Positions 16,422-25,098 are shown, counted from the first letter of the stretch. The stretch: DNA of 52,397 nt from Anaerolineaceae bacterium UBA4890 (GCA_002399085.1 DHCY01000027.1:11501-63897), one strand, 5' to 3'. Numbers and translations: made by a program. The notes: generated from the sequence alone by a model not told the origin.

Positions 16422-18497
16422 ATGTCTGACTTTCCGCTCGAGCGCTATCGAAATATTGGCATCATCGCCCATATCGATGCTGGTAAAACAACTACCACCG
16501 AGCGGATTTTGTTTTATACCGGCAAAACCTATCGCCTCGGCAATGTTGATGACGGCACAACCGTTACCGACTGGATGCCCGAGGAACGCGAACGCGGCAT
16601 CACCATTGTTTCTGCTGCAGTAACTGCAGAATGGAAAGACCACCGTGTCAACATCATCGACACTCCAGGTCACATCGACTTTACCGCTGAAGTGCAACGC
16701 TCTTTGCGCGTACTGGACGGCGGTGTTGTTGTTTTCGATTCCGTGCAGGGTGTCGAGCCGCAAAGTGAAACAGTCTGGCGGCAGGCTGATAAATTTACCG
16801 TCCCGCGCATTTGTTTCGCGAACAAGTTGGACCGCGTCGGTGCTTCATATGAACGCACCATCGAAAGCATCAAGCAACGCCTGGGTGCCAACGCCTTACA
16901 GATGCAGATTCCGATCGGCTCGGAAAGCGAGTTTAAAGGCATTATCAACCTGCTTGAGCAAAACGCGGTCTTTTACCCCGAAAGTACTGGGTCTGTGCCT
17001 GAAATAGGCGAGATCCCTGAAGAATTCAAGCAAGAAGCCGCCGATTTGCGGGAGGTTTTGGTGGAACGCATCGCCGAAATGGATGAAGACCTTACGGTCA
17101 AATTCCTTGAAGGCGAAGAAATAACTCTCGAAGAACTGAAGCTGGCTTTACGGAAAGCTGTAATTGCCAACCTGGCAACCCCCGTGTTTTGCGGGAGCAG
17201 CCTGAAGAATAAGGGCGTGCAATTGATTTTGGACGCCGTGATCGATTACCTGCCATCACCGCTGGATATCCCCCCGGTAACCGCGAACCTGGTTCGCGAT
17301 GGCAGCGAAGTGCTGCGCCATGCCGATGACAGTGAACCGATGTCTGCATTGGTTTTCAAAATTGTCTCCGACCCCTATATGGGACGCCTGGCTTATATCC
17401 GCGTCTATTCCGGCAAGGTCAAACAAAACGCCACCGTGCAAAATTCGTCCAAAGACAAGAAAGAACGCATTGGCAGGCTGCTGCGCATGTATGCCGACCG
17501 ACGCGAAGATATCGAAGAATTGGGTGCTGGTGATATTGGCGCGATTTTGGGCTTGAAATTCAGTTTTACCGGCGATACACTATCCGACCCGACCAACCCG
17601 GTTTTGCTGGAGACGATCAGTTTCCCTGAACCGGTCATTTCAATCGCTATCGAACCGAAAACCAAGGCAGACCAGGACCGCATGTCTGAATCTTTGGTGA
17701 AGTTGTCTGAAGAAGACCCGACATTCCGGGTTCGGCAAGATGAAGTCACTGGTCAAACTGTGATCTCCGGTATGGGGGAGCTGCACCTGGATGTTCTGGT
17801 TACCCGCCTCCTGCGTGAGTTCAAGGTCAGGGCTAACGTGGGCAAACCGCGTGTTGCCTACCGCGAAGCGATCACTAAACCGGTTATGAATTTCGAATAC
17901 CGTTTCAGCAAGCAAACAGGCGGGCATGGTCAGTACGCGCATGTTGTTTTCAACCTGGAACCACTCGACAGTGGGCAGGGTCTGCAGTTTGAGAATAAGA
18001 TAAGGGGGGGAGCGATCCCCAAAGAATTTATTCCGGCGATTGAGAAGGGTTTCTATGAAGCCTGTGAAAGCGGTCCTCTGGCTGGTTTCACCATGACCGA
18101 TGTGAAGTTCACGCTGACCGATGGTACTTTCCACGAGGTGGACTCGAGCGAAATGGCTTTCCGTATGGCGACTATTTTCGGCGTGCGCGAAGCTTCAGAG
18201 AAGGCTGACCCGATGATCCTGGAGCCGATCATGCAGGTTGAGATCACGATCCCCGAGGAATACACGGGCGATATCATTGGTCAGGTCAACGCGCGCGTCG
18301 GCAATATTTTGGGCATGGATGACCGTTTTGGCAACGCCAAGGCGATTCACGCAGAAGTACCACTTTCAGAAATGTTCGGATATGCCACCGAACTTCGCTC
18401 CGCCACCCAGGGCAGAGGTGTATTCACCATGGAATTCAAGCATTATGCCCGCGTTTCGGACGCTTATATGAGAAAAATCCTCGGTCGTTTGGGCTGA
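16422..18497 (+). CDS. fusA: Elongation factor G
   Basis: GTPase that drives ribosome translocation, 691 aa, full length. The G domain has G1 AHIDAGKTTTTERI, the switch-region RGITIVSAAVT, G3 DTPGHIDFTAEV and G4 NKLDR. Domains II to V follow, including GMGELHLDVLVTRL (domain III), the domain IV loop YRFSKQTGGHGQYAHV, and FGYATELRSATQGRGVFTMEF (domain V). This is canonical EF-G rather than a tetracycline-resistance or EF-G2 variant. No tuf gene follows, unlike the classical str operon. Confidence 0.98.
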   Translation: MSDFPLERYRNIGIIAHIDAGKTTTTERILFYTGKTYRLGNVDDGTTVTDWMPEERERGITIVSAAVTAEWKDHRVNIIDTPGHIDFTAEVQRSLRVLDGGVVVFDSVQGVEPQSETVWRQADKFTVPRICFANKLDRVGASYERTIESIKQRLGANALQMQIPIGSESEFKGIINLLEQNAVFYPESTGSVPEIGEIPEEFKQEAADLREVLVERIAEMDEDLTVKFLEGEEITLEELKLALRKAVIANLATPVFCGSSLKNKGVQLILDAVIDYLPSPLDIPPVTANLVRDGSEVLRHADDSEPMSALVFKIVSDPYMGRLAYIRVYSGKVKQNATVQNSSKDKKERIGRLLRMYADRREDIEELGAGDIGAILGLKFSFTGDTLSDPTNPVLLETISFPEPVISIAIEPKTKADQDRMSESLVKLSEEDPTFRVRQDEVTGQTVISGMGELHLDVLVTRLLREFKVRANVGKPRVAYREAITKPVMNFEYRFSKQTGGHGQYAHVVFNLEPLDSGQGLQFENKIRGGAIPKEFIPAIEKGFYEACESGPLAGFTMTDVKFTLTDGTFHEVDSSEMAFRMATIFGVREASEKADPMILEPIMQVEITIPEEYTGDIIGQVNARVGNILGMDDRFGNAKAIHAEVPLSEMFGYATELRSATQGRGVFTMEFKHYARVSDAYMRKILGRLG

Positions 18498-18558
18498 GAT
18501 TGATTAATCACATTCCGGCGAAAGCCGTGTGAAATAAAGAACAAAGAACAGGAAAACA

Positions 18559-18867
18559 ATGGCTAAACAAAAAATCAGAATCCGTTTGAAGGCATACGAT
18601 CATCGTATCCTTGACCAAAGTGCAAAACGCATCGTCGAAACCGCTGAGCGCTCCGGCGCCCGTGTGGTGGGTCCGGTACCTCTGCCGACCAAGATCGAAA
18701 AATACACTGTCCGCCGTTCCACCTTTATTGACAAGGATTCACAGGAACATTTTGAAATCCGCACCCACAACCGCCTGATCGATGTGCTGGAGCCCGATTC
18801 CAAGACAATTGATATGCTCATGCGCCTGAGCCTGCCTGCTGGTGTCGATATCGAGATTAAGATTTAG
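18559..18867 (+). CDS. rpsJ: Small subunit ribosomal protein uS10 (S10)
   Basis: 30S head protein (also NusE in antitermination), 102 aa, the usual size. Motifs are KIRIRLKAYDHRILDQSAKR, GPVPLPTKIEKYTV and RTHNRLIDVLEPDSKTIDML. An aacaggaaa site precedes the ATG, 61 nt after fusA. In most bacteria rplC follows directly; here a terminator and nearly 5 kb of unrelated genes intervene. Confidence 0.97.
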   Translation: MAKQKIRIRLKAYDHRILDQSAKRIVETAERSGARVVGPVPLPTKIEKYTVRRSTFIDKDSQEHFEIRTHNRLIDVLEPDSKTIDMLMRLSLPAGVDIEIKI

Positions 18868-18940
18868 GCAAGTGTTCGACCGGTTGCTCTGCTGTGTTGG
18901 GAAACATGAGCAGGGGAATCTTTACAACTTAACAAATTTA

Positions 18941-18968
18941 CGAGTACCCGACAGGGACTCGCATTTTT
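18941..18968 (+). terminator. Rho-independent terminator after rpsJ
   Basis: cgagtaccc (18941-18949) pairs with gggactcg (18954-18961) across a gaca loop with one bulged A, followed by ca and five Ts (18964-18968). It closes the rpsL-rpsG-fusA-rpsJ operon. Confidence 0.8.
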
Positions 18969-19040
18969 GTTTTCCTGTTTAAAGCGGCGGTGTGATCATC
19001 GTCGTTTTGTTTTAAGGCAGGGAACAGGGGCTGGGAAAAG

Positions 19041-19075
19041 GGAATAGGGAATAGGGAATAGGGAATAGGGAATAG
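19041..19075. repeat. Heptanucleotide tract (GGAATAG)5
   Basis: Five perfect GGAATAG units in a row, preceded by degenerate units (ggaacag, 19021-19027). It flanks the four-helix-bundle gene on the side of its 3' end; the same unit in the opposite orientation lies on the other side. Confidence 0.95.
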
Positions 19076-19108
19076 GATTGATTGGCGGTTAAGTGGTAGC
19101 TTTGTTGT

Positions 19109-19438
19109 TCATTCGTTATTGAGCTTTCTAATCATTGAATAGAGCGTTTTTCCAATCTCAATACATAGAGCAAGTGACTTGCGAATTTGATCTTCATTTA
19201 AATATCCGATACGCACACATATTTCCAATTGGGTTTCTATCTCTGCTTCTGAGGCTCTGGCGATTGAAAGAAACCTGGCATATTCTTTTGATGTAACACG
19301 CGTATTACCTTCTGCGATATTGGAGGGAATCGAAATTGCTGCCCTTCTGAGTTGATTAGTAAGTCCAAAAATTTCTTCTTTTGGTAATAATTTGGTCAAC
19401 CGATAAATTCTTCTACCAAATCCATTGATTTTTGCCAT
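19109..19438 (-). CDS. Four-helix-bundle protein, S23/bAvd-like (23S rRNA IVP family)
   Basis: A 109-aa helical protein of the family found in 23S rRNA intervening sequences and, in related form, as accessory protein of diversity-generating retroelements. The diagnostic segment is LPKEEIFGLTNQLRRAAISI followed by PSNIAEGNTR, SKEYARFLSIARASEAEIETQ and a C-terminal helix IGKTLYSMIRKL. The usual N-terminal DLxVWQ helix start is missing: an in-frame TAG lies seven codons upstream of the ATG, so it is N-terminally short by about 10 residues. It stands alone and is bracketed by inverted GGAATAG heptamer tracts (19041-19075, 19485-19512). No rRNA or reverse transcriptase is nearby. Function unknown; nucleic-acid binding is suspected for the family. 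Confidence 0.8.
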   Translation of the reverse strand: MAKINGFGRRIYRLTKLLPKEEIFGLTNQLRRAAISIPSNIAEGNTRVTSKEYARFLSIARASEAEIETQLEICVRIGYLNEDQIRKSLALCIEIGKTLYSMIRKLNNE

Positions 19439-19484
19439 ACTATTAGATCGCGATAACTATTTGTTGACATCTGCCTTCTTTTTT

Positions 19485-19512
19485 CTATTCCCTATTCCCT
19501 AATCCCTATTCC
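19485..19512. repeat. Inverted heptanucleotide tract (CTATTCC)4
   Basis: Four CTATTCC units (third is CTAATCC), the reverse complement of the tract at 19041-19075. The TAG stop codon of the neighbouring Cys-rich gene (19506-19508 on the minus strand) lies inside the last unit, so the tract runs into that gene's 3' end. Confidence 0.92.
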
Positions 19513-20192
19513 CTCTGATAAGGCCCAAACTTTGGGAATACTGAGGGGTCAGTTGGCGTTAACTCATCGGTCTTGGGGTCCAGGAGATAAAAACCTCCAT
19601 CACGGTGCAGAATGGGAATATGCTGATCGATCTTAATGAAATGCTCGCGCATGTCTTCAGAAAGCCAGTAATAGCTGTCGTACTCGCTGGGATGTTCGAA
19701 GAGCAGGTTGTCGTAAATGTCCAGGAATTCCTGACGATATTGGTCGCTCACCTTACCCAGGTTGCTGATCACCCAACAAACCTCTTCAAAATCCCAGTTA
19801 TAAGTGAGACCGATCAGGCGGTCGTCGGCGGTGATGTAGGGTGAGAAGGGGAATTGCCGGCAGCTAAGCGTGCGATTATCGCGCTCGCAATAAGCGGGAC
19901 CTTTGCAAGCCATCAGGTGCATATAATCGGGAGTCTCTGCTTGCATCTTCTCTTTGTCGATCGGATCAGAGGGGCACTCATCGCCGCGCAAAATATGCCA
20001 GAGCTGGGTGTTGGCTTTCAGGTAAGTACATTCTTCTTTTAAAGCTACGGGCACAGCCACGCAGATATCGCAGCAGAACGGCTTGCCGGAGGGGTTGAAC
20101 TGTCGGCACATCTCACCGCAATCGATTTTGCAGATAGGGGAGGCAAAGCGGGAATAATAATCAGGTATATCCAGGTGGGGCTTATAGACCAT
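19506..20192 (-). CDS. Cys-rich metal-cluster protein, YkgJ-like
   Basis: A 228-aa protein with about 13 cysteines and no signal peptide. The N-terminal half has CKIDCGEMC, then FCCDIC and EECTYL; the middle has MACKGPAYCE and SCRQFPFSPY. The last resembles the RPxxCRxFP end of YkgJ-type zinc/iron cluster proteins, but the order of Cys groups is not the textbook one, so the family call is tentative. The C-terminal 90 residues lack Cys and hold acidic and aromatic residues. The last codons (RE-stop) are formed by the heptamer tract, suggesting the original 3' end was altered. Substrate and role unknown. Confidence 0.6.
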   Translation of the reverse strand: MVYKPHLDIPDYYSRFASPICKIDCGEMCRQFNPSGKPFCCDICVAVPVALKEECTYLKANTQLWHILRGDECPSDPIDKEKMQAETPDYMHLMACKGPAYCERDNRTLSCRQFPFSPYITADDRLIGLTYNWDFEEVCWVISNLGKVSDQYRQEFLDIYDNLLFEHPSEYDSYYWLSEDMREHFIKIDQHIPILHRDGGFYLLDPKTDELTPTDPSVFPKFGPYQRE

Positions 20193-20476
20193 AGGCTAAA
20201 TTCTACACTGATTTCCCGCATCCCAATTCCAGTTAATAGCTTGAAGGGTAGCAGGAAGTTCATCATCATGATCAGACACTTGATTCGGTCATAGCGGTGA
20301 GAGTGAAAGTGATGTTATTGTTTATTGAAAACCTTAACAAAATATGTTATAGTATATATATCTAATTCCCTAACCTCGCCTGAGGTAATCTTTTGAATTC
20401 AATCGAACACAAAAACTGATGCACATTTCTTCCTTTGGAGGATTTGTGCGATTCACTCAAGAGGAGGATACTTACC
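20193..20476. other. Divergent intergenic region
   Basis: Holds the divergent control regions of the Cys-rich gene (minus) and the lipoprotein (plus). Apart from the promoter at 20325-20353 and the aggagg site before 20477, no feature was recognised. Confidence 0.6.
20325..20353 (+). promoter_or_regulatory. Candidate promoter of the lipoprotein gene
   Basis: TTGAAA (20325-20330) and TATAGT (20348-20353), 17-nt spacer, in an AT-rich stretch. It implies an untranslated leader of about 115 nt. Confidence 0.6.
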
Positions 20477-21880
20477 ATGAAGGTGAAAACCAATCTTTGG
20501 ACGATCTTTTTACTCTTTGCACTTATTCTGAGTGCCTGTGTTCCCACAACCTTCTCTCCACCAGTAGAAATCCATATCACTGATGGAGATCGGATTGAAC
20601 AAGCTGTTGTTGCTGTTGACGCGGCGGGTCGCTCTCATATTGCTGGTGTGGTAAACAACCGAATCGTCTATTACCGAACTCGTTATGGTGAAGTATTACC
20701 ATTGGGGCAAATTACGATGACGATGACAGGATCCGGTGCTAATTGGAAACAGTATGATCCAGATATTGCTGTGCTGGATGATGGTGAGGCTTTTGTGACC
20801 TGGGTTGAACAGCGTGGTGGACCTGAAAAATTTGCCTGTTACCAGCAGATTCCGCTTGTTCCACCCGTAGGAGGGTATGACAAAGACTGCGATCCTTTGG
20901 ATGGTACAGAACAAACAGCTGGCAACGTCTTGGTTACTGCCCGCGGTAGTACCGCCTATGCGGTCTACGACAGACCTTATTCTGACGGACGTACGGCTGA
21001 CATGTGGTACAAGCGCATAGCAGGTGGGTCTGTGACCGGGCGGGTTGCTTGGTGGATTGAGGCTTTTGAGACCGTCCATTTCCACAGTCTGGATCTTGGT
21101 ATCGACGAAAGTGGTTTCCTGCATGTTGGCTTACATTACAATTGGACGACCGGTGCACCACCTCCATACGCTGAGAAGTTGGAAATCCGCTCCAACCGAA
21201 GCACGTTAGCTGATTTCCAGATGAACCAGATCTGGTTAATTGTTACTGGGATAGCTCTTGATGAAGATATACCTGTGAGCCTGTCTTTCTATCAGGATGG
21301 TACGACCCAACGTGTTGCGTTGGCGAGTGGATTCAACCCAGGTTCAGCAGACCAGATTTGGGTCAGTTCATGTACTGCAGTTGGCTGCACCAGCCGTTTA
21401 GATCTGAAGGTCAACCTGCCAACAAGCTGGGAAAGTTTCTCGGTCATCGATGATGTTGAGATTGAGGGTGTTGACGAGACCCTTTTCCTCAGTTTCATTG
21501 GGGATGACAATACCGCACCGACAGGAGCGCCCCAGGTTTATTACACTGATGCTTTTGATACATCAACGATTCTTGAACCCAGTGAAGGATCAGCCTCCTT
21601 TAAATTCGATCTGGAGATGGTAAGCGTAGATTCCCGGGTATCAACTGGCAAACTGCCTGTCATGGCGTGGGCGGAATCGAACTTTGTAACCTCGAGTCAT
21701 TTTGTTGCAGGGTTCTATACTCCAGCCGTCAAAATCTCAGAAGATAACTGTCTGGAAACTATGGTATCAGGCAACATTGCTGCCAATGACATCTATCTAT
21801 CTGGTGTATGGGATGCCTGTTCGAACACCTGGTTCACCACCCAGGCGTGGAACACACAGCTGCCGTTGATAACTAAGTAG
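20477..21880 (+). CDS. Secreted lipoprotein, beta-propeller-like, function unknown
   Basis: 467 aa from the ATG at 20477, chosen because it follows an aggagg site and begins a signal peptide; an in-frame codon 14 codons upstream would bury it. The signal is MKVKTNLWTIFLLFALILSA with the lipidated Cys right after (LSAC). The mature part has repeating beta-strand pairs with AVVAVDAAGRSHIAGV, YDPDIAVLDDGEAFVTW and LGIDESGFLHVGLHY, like BNR/propeller blades, but no enzyme motif is visible. It ends with QLPLITK, like the tail of the M23 peptidase at 207. It lies alone in the region splitting the S10 operon. Confidence 0.7.
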   Translation: MKVKTNLWTIFLLFALILSACVPTTFSPPVEIHITDGDRIEQAVVAVDAAGRSHIAGVVNNRIVYYRTRYGEVLPLGQITMTMTGSGANWKQYDPDIAVLDDGEAFVTWVEQRGGPEKFACYQQIPLVPPVGGYDKDCDPLDGTEQTAGNVLVTARGSTAYAVYDRPYSDGRTADMWYKRIAGGSVTGRVAWWIEAFETVHFHSLDLGIDESGFLHVGLHYNWTTGAPPPYAEKLEIRSNRSTLADFQMNQIWLIVTGIALDEDIPVSLSFYQDGTTQRVALASGFNPGSADQIWVSSCTAVGCTSRLDLKVNLPTSWESFSVIDDVEIEGVDETLFLSFIGDDNTAPTGAPQVYYTDAFDTSTILEPSEGSASFKFDLEMVSVDSRVSTGKLPVMAWAESNFVTSSHFVAGFYTPAVKISEDNCLETMVSGNIAANDIYLSGVWDACSNTWFTTQAWNTQLPLITK

Positions 21881-21893
21881 GTCGTTTGCGAAC

Positions 21894-21920
21894 ACGGGAC
21901 GGGCGTCAGGCCCGTCCCGT
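21894..21920 (+). terminator. Strong hairpin after the lipoprotein gene
   Basis: acgggacgggc (21894-21904) pairs perfectly with gcccgtcccgt (21910-21920) around gtcag, 11 bp. No T-run follows, so it may be a palindromic repeat or RNA-stabilising stem rather than a classic terminator. Confidence 0.5.
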
Positions 21921-22040
21921 TGGTAGAGAGACTGACAGTCAATTGATCGGCTCGTTTAGAATGCCTTAAGTACATACCATGCATCCTGTGGCAGCTGCAA
22001 GCCTGGTCACTATTTGTTGCCGTTGTTATCAAGCCAATTT

Positions 22041-22108
22041 TTGCTTAATATTCCGCTAATATGATATACTATTCCTGCTAAACGGGAATGCTATTCCTGA
22101 ATAGCAGG
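22041..22108 (+). promoter_or_regulatory. Promoter and palindromic operator of the AAA ATPase gene
   Basis: -35 TTGCTT (22041-22046) and -10 TATACT (22065-22070) with 18-nt spacing. Overlapping and downstream are a half-site ctattcctgcta (22069-22080) and the palindrome ctattcctgaatag (22091-22104); cctgcta (22074-22080) also pairs with tagcagg (22102-22108). The layout suggests repression by a DNA-binding protein not encoded nearby. Confidence 0.45.
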
Positions 22109-22116
22109 AGCAAACG

Positions 22117-23331
22117 ATGTATATTCGCAGGCAATGGGAAGATGTAATCCATAAAAGTTCGATGACGTTCCCAGCTCTTTTGCTAACCGGACCGAGGCAA
22201 TCCGGGAAGAGCACTTTGTTGCGCCACCTGGCGGAAGAGGGAAGGGCTTATGTCACACTGGACGATCCCGCAATTCGGGAAGTTGCTAAAACGAATCCAG
22301 AGTTATTTTTTCAACGGTTTGACCCGCCTTTGATTTTGGATGAGGTACAATACGCGCCGGAATTATTCCCATACATCAAAATGATCATTGATGAACGGAA
22401 TACGAACGGCTTGTTTTGGTTGACAGGTTCGCAGATTTTCGAAATGATGAACAATGTGCAGGAAAGCCTGGCAGGCAGGGTCAGTTTGCTCAATCTATTT
22501 GGATTTTCTCAAGCAGAAAAGGAAAAGCGCACTGTTTTGCCTTTTCCACCTTCGATTGGTGAGTTGAAGGAAGCCCGAAAGAAACTGCCGATGAAAAGCA
22601 TGGATGATGTTTTCGAGACGATATGGCAGGGGTCAATGCCCAAAGTCTTTACTCAACCGGAAATTGATATTGATAATTTCTATGCTTCTTATGTGCAAAC
22701 TTATCTTGAAAGAGATGTAAAGCTGATAACGAATATCAGTGATGAAGGACAATTCCTACGGTTTATCCGTTTAATAGCTGCCAGGACAGCCCAGGAACTG
22801 AACTTGACTGCGCTTGCGCGAGAGCTTGAAGTATCTGGCAAGACTTGCCGTAGTTGGTTGGACATTCTAGTGGCTACAGGCTTGGTTTTTGAGATGCCTG
22901 CTTACTCAGGCAATCTAAGCGATCGCTTGATTAAACGTCCCAAAATTTACTTCATGGATACCGGCTTGGCTTGCAATCTGACTGGTTGGGTAAACTCAAA
23001 GATGCTTCAGAATAGCACTTATAGTGGAGCAATCTTTGAGACCTGGGCGGTCTCGGAGATTTTGAAGAGCTGGTGGTTCAATGGGAAGATCCCCCGATTC
23101 AATTATTATAGGGATAGACAACTCAAAGAAATCGACTTGATAATTTCACGCAATCAAGAACTGCTGCCATTCGAAATTAAGAAAAGCACTTCACCTGCTC
23201 ATGCAATGAAAAACTTTCCTGCGCTTGAAAAGCTAGGACAAGAAATTGGCATTGGCGGGGTATTGAGTATGTCGACCAATTTGCTTCCGATTAGCAAAAA
23301 GTTTTGGATGATCCCTGTGTCGTTGTTGTAG
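22117..23331 (+). CDS. AAA family ATPase, AAA_14/DUF4143
   Basis: A 404-aa P-loop ATPase of the widespread AAA_14 + DUF4143 family. Walker A is LLTGPRQSGKSTLL (about 26-38), Walker B is PPLILDEVQYAPELFPYIK, sensor-like WLTGSQIFEMM follows. The C-terminal half holds a winged-helix-like segment (LNLTALARELEVSGKTCRSW) and a DUF4143 restriction-like fold (IYFMDTGLACNLTG, GAIFETWAVSEI, IDLIISRNQELLPFEIKKS), with the E-x-D-x-I/L and E-x-K pattern of PD-(D/E)XK nucleases. The family is scattered, often mobile or in defence islands; its role is not settled. Short-range transfer is plausible since it splits a ribosomal operon. Confidence 0.82.
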   Translation: MYIRRQWEDVIHKSSMTFPALLLTGPRQSGKSTLLRHLAEEGRAYVTLDDPAIREVAKTNPELFFQRFDPPLILDEVQYAPELFPYIKMIIDERNTNGLFWLTGSQIFEMMNNVQESLAGRVSLLNLFGFSQAEKEKRTVLPFPPSIGELKEARKKLPMKSMDDVFETIWQGSMPKVFTQPEIDIDNFYASYVQTYLERDVKLITNISDEGQFLRFIRLIAARTAQELNLTALARELEVSGKTCRSWLDILVATGLVFEMPAYSGNLSDRLIKRPKIYFMDTGLACNLTGWVNSKMLQNSTYSGAIFETWAVSEILKSWWFNGKIPRFNYYRDRQLKEIDLIISRNQELLPFEIKKSTSPAHAMKNFPALEKLGQEIGIGGVLSMSTNLLPISKKFWMIPVSLL

Positions 23332-23810
23332 CAAGAACCCGGTGTGCGATAGTAGAAGTTAGAGATGGCTGCTGTTGATTCACGTGTCCGGTTACCCCAT
23401 AAAAACCGGTGCAGGTGAAAGCGGTTTAGTTTAAGTTTTTTATCATCGCAAGCCTTTTTGTCCAGAATGACAAATTTCAACTCAAAAATATGAGATTGCG
23501 CTTGATTGACACTATCCACAATAACAGGGTATGGTAAAATCTGAAACTCACATTGATTTTTAAAGGATCCAAATCCTCTCGTTTTAATGCGAGAAACTTA
23601 GAGGAAATTCAAATTAAACCCTTGCGCTAAGAAAGGGCTTGTGATATATTTGATGGGCTACCCACAGGGTAGCTATTTATGTGTGACAATTTAAGAATGC
23701 CTCCTGCGTGGGCAGAAACGCTTCACAGGGACCATTAACTGAATTGTGCGGAGATGATGCAGCTTGCCCAGGCTGACAGTCTCGCGAGAATATTAATACA
23801 GGAGAATAGA
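23332..23810. other. Intergenic region and long leader of the rplC operon
   Basis: The first 280 bp show only a weak hairpin (ccggtt 23388-23393 / aaccgg 23404-23409). The rplC promoter is at 23622-23650. The leader of about 155 nt begins with a perfect hairpin gctaccc (23657-23663)/gggtagc (23667-23673), then unstructured sequence, and ends with acaggaga before the ATG. A ribosomal-protein autoregulatory leader is possible but no known one was recognised. Confidence 0.5.
23622..23650 (+). promoter_or_regulatory. Candidate promoter of the rplC operon
   Basis: TTGCGC (23622-23627) and TATATT (23645-23650), 17-nt spacer. It gives the second half of the split S10 operon its own start. Confidence 0.6.
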
Positions 23811-24443
23811 ATGTTAAAAGGGCTGATAGGAAAAAAGATCGGTATGACCCAGATCTTCGATGGAGACGGCCGCGCCGTCCCCGTTACTTTAATCGAAGCT
23901 GGGCCATGTTTTGTTTCCCAGGTCAAGACAGTTGAAAATGACGGCTACAATGCAGTGCAACTGGCTTTTGACGAGGTGAAACCCAAGCGGCTCAGCAAGG
24001 CTGAGCTTGGTCATCTTAAGACCAATAAACTCCCCCCAGTGCGCACTCTGCGTGAGTTCCGCACCAACAAATTAGACGGCATTAACGCCGGTGACGAATT
24101 AGACGCTTCGGTTTTTGAAGTGGGCGATTTCGTTGATGTTATTGGCACCTCTAAAGGCAAAGGCTTTGCCGGTGCGATGAAACGATGGGGCTTCGGCGGC
24201 GGACCCATGACTCACGGTCAATCCGATCGCCAGCGCTCGCCCGGTTCTTCAGGTTCCGGCACGACCCCAGGTCGTGTTTTCAAAGGCAAGAAGCGACCGG
24301 GACGCATGGGCAATGTCCGGGTGACCTCATCCCATATCCGCGTGGCAATGGTTGACTCCGAGCGCAACCTGATTGGTGTGCAGGGTTCTGTTCCTGGCGC
24401 CAAAGGCGGCACCGTCATGATCAAGGCGGCTCGCAAGCAATAG
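23811..24443 (+). CDS. rplC: Large subunit ribosomal protein uL3 (L3)
   Basis: Assembly-initiating 50S protein whose loop reaches the peptidyl-transferase centre; 210 aa. The ATG at 23811 (MLKGLIGKKIGMTQIF) is chosen over an in-frame codon 19 codons upstream because of its acaggaga site and the family's N-terminus. The tip loop GGPMTHGQSDRQRSPGS and the C-terminal RVAMVDSERNLIGVQGSVPG are conserved. First gene of the operon that normally begins with rpsJ. Confidence 0.96.
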   Translation: MLKGLIGKKIGMTQIFDGDGRAVPVTLIEAGPCFVSQVKTVENDGYNAVQLAFDEVKPKRLSKAELGHLKTNKLPPVRTLREFRTNKLDGINAGDELDASVFEVGDFVDVIGTSKGKGFAGAMKRWGFGGGPMTHGQSDRQRSPGSSGSGTTPGRVFKGKKRPGRMGNVRVTSSHIRVAMVDSERNLIGVQGSVPGAKGGTVMIKAARKQ

Positions 24444-24468
24444 CTTGTGATGAATGGAGAATGTGAAA

Positions 24469-25098
24469 ATGAAAGTTGACGTTTTTAACTTAAATGGCGA
24501 AAAGACAGACAGCATCGACCTGCCCGAAGAGATCTTCGCAGCGAAGGTCAATATCGATCTGATGCACCAGGCTTATCAGCGCCAGATGGCGAATGCCCGC
24601 CTGGGCACTCACAACACCAAGCGCCGCGGCGAAGTTCGCGGTGGTGGTGCCAAGCCCTGGAAACAAAAGGGTACCGGTCGAGCACGCCGTGGCAGCATGA
24701 TCAATGCCCAATCGGTTGGTGGTGGTCGTATCCATACCCCGAAACCGCGTGACTACACCCAGGCTATGCCGCAGAAAATGCGCCGCGCAGCCTTGCGCTC
24801 TGCCCTGACCGTGGTTGCCAACGACCAGAAGATAGTCATGGTTGAGAGTATGGAAATGAATACTGCCAAAAGCTCTGAACTGGCGAAAGCCCTCAAAGCC
24901 CTGGCTGGCGACAAGCGCGCGCTGGTTTTAGTGGCAGATAAAAGTGAACAGAATGAAAACCTGATCAAATCCGGTCGCAATTTGGCTGATGCCAAGCTGC
25001 TACAGGCAAATTACCTGAATATCCGCGATCTGCTCAGTTTTGAAAAAGTAATTATCCCGCTTGCTTCACTCGAAGTGATCAAGAGTTACCTGGGATAG
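24469..25098 (+). CDS. rplD: Large subunit ribosomal protein uL4 (L4)
   Basis: 50S protein lining the exit tunnel, 209 aa from the ATG at 24469 (MKVDVFNLNG). An upstream in-frame ATG at 24454 would add five residues, but the ggaga site fits 24469. The extended tunnel loop is seen as KRRGEVRGGGAKPWKQKGTG then RARRGSMINAQSVGGG. In E. coli L4 represses its own operon; no L4-specific leader could be identified here. 25 nt after rplC. Confidence 0.95.
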   Translation: MKVDVFNLNGEKTDSIDLPEEIFAAKVNIDLMHQAYQRQMANARLGTHNTKRRGEVRGGGAKPWKQKGTGRARRGSMINAQSVGGGRIHTPKPRDYTQAMPQKMRRAALRSALTVVANDQKIVMVESMEMNTAKSSELAKALKALAGDKRALVLVADKSEQNENLIKSGRNLADAKLLQANYLNIRDLLSFEKVIIPLASLEVIKSYLG

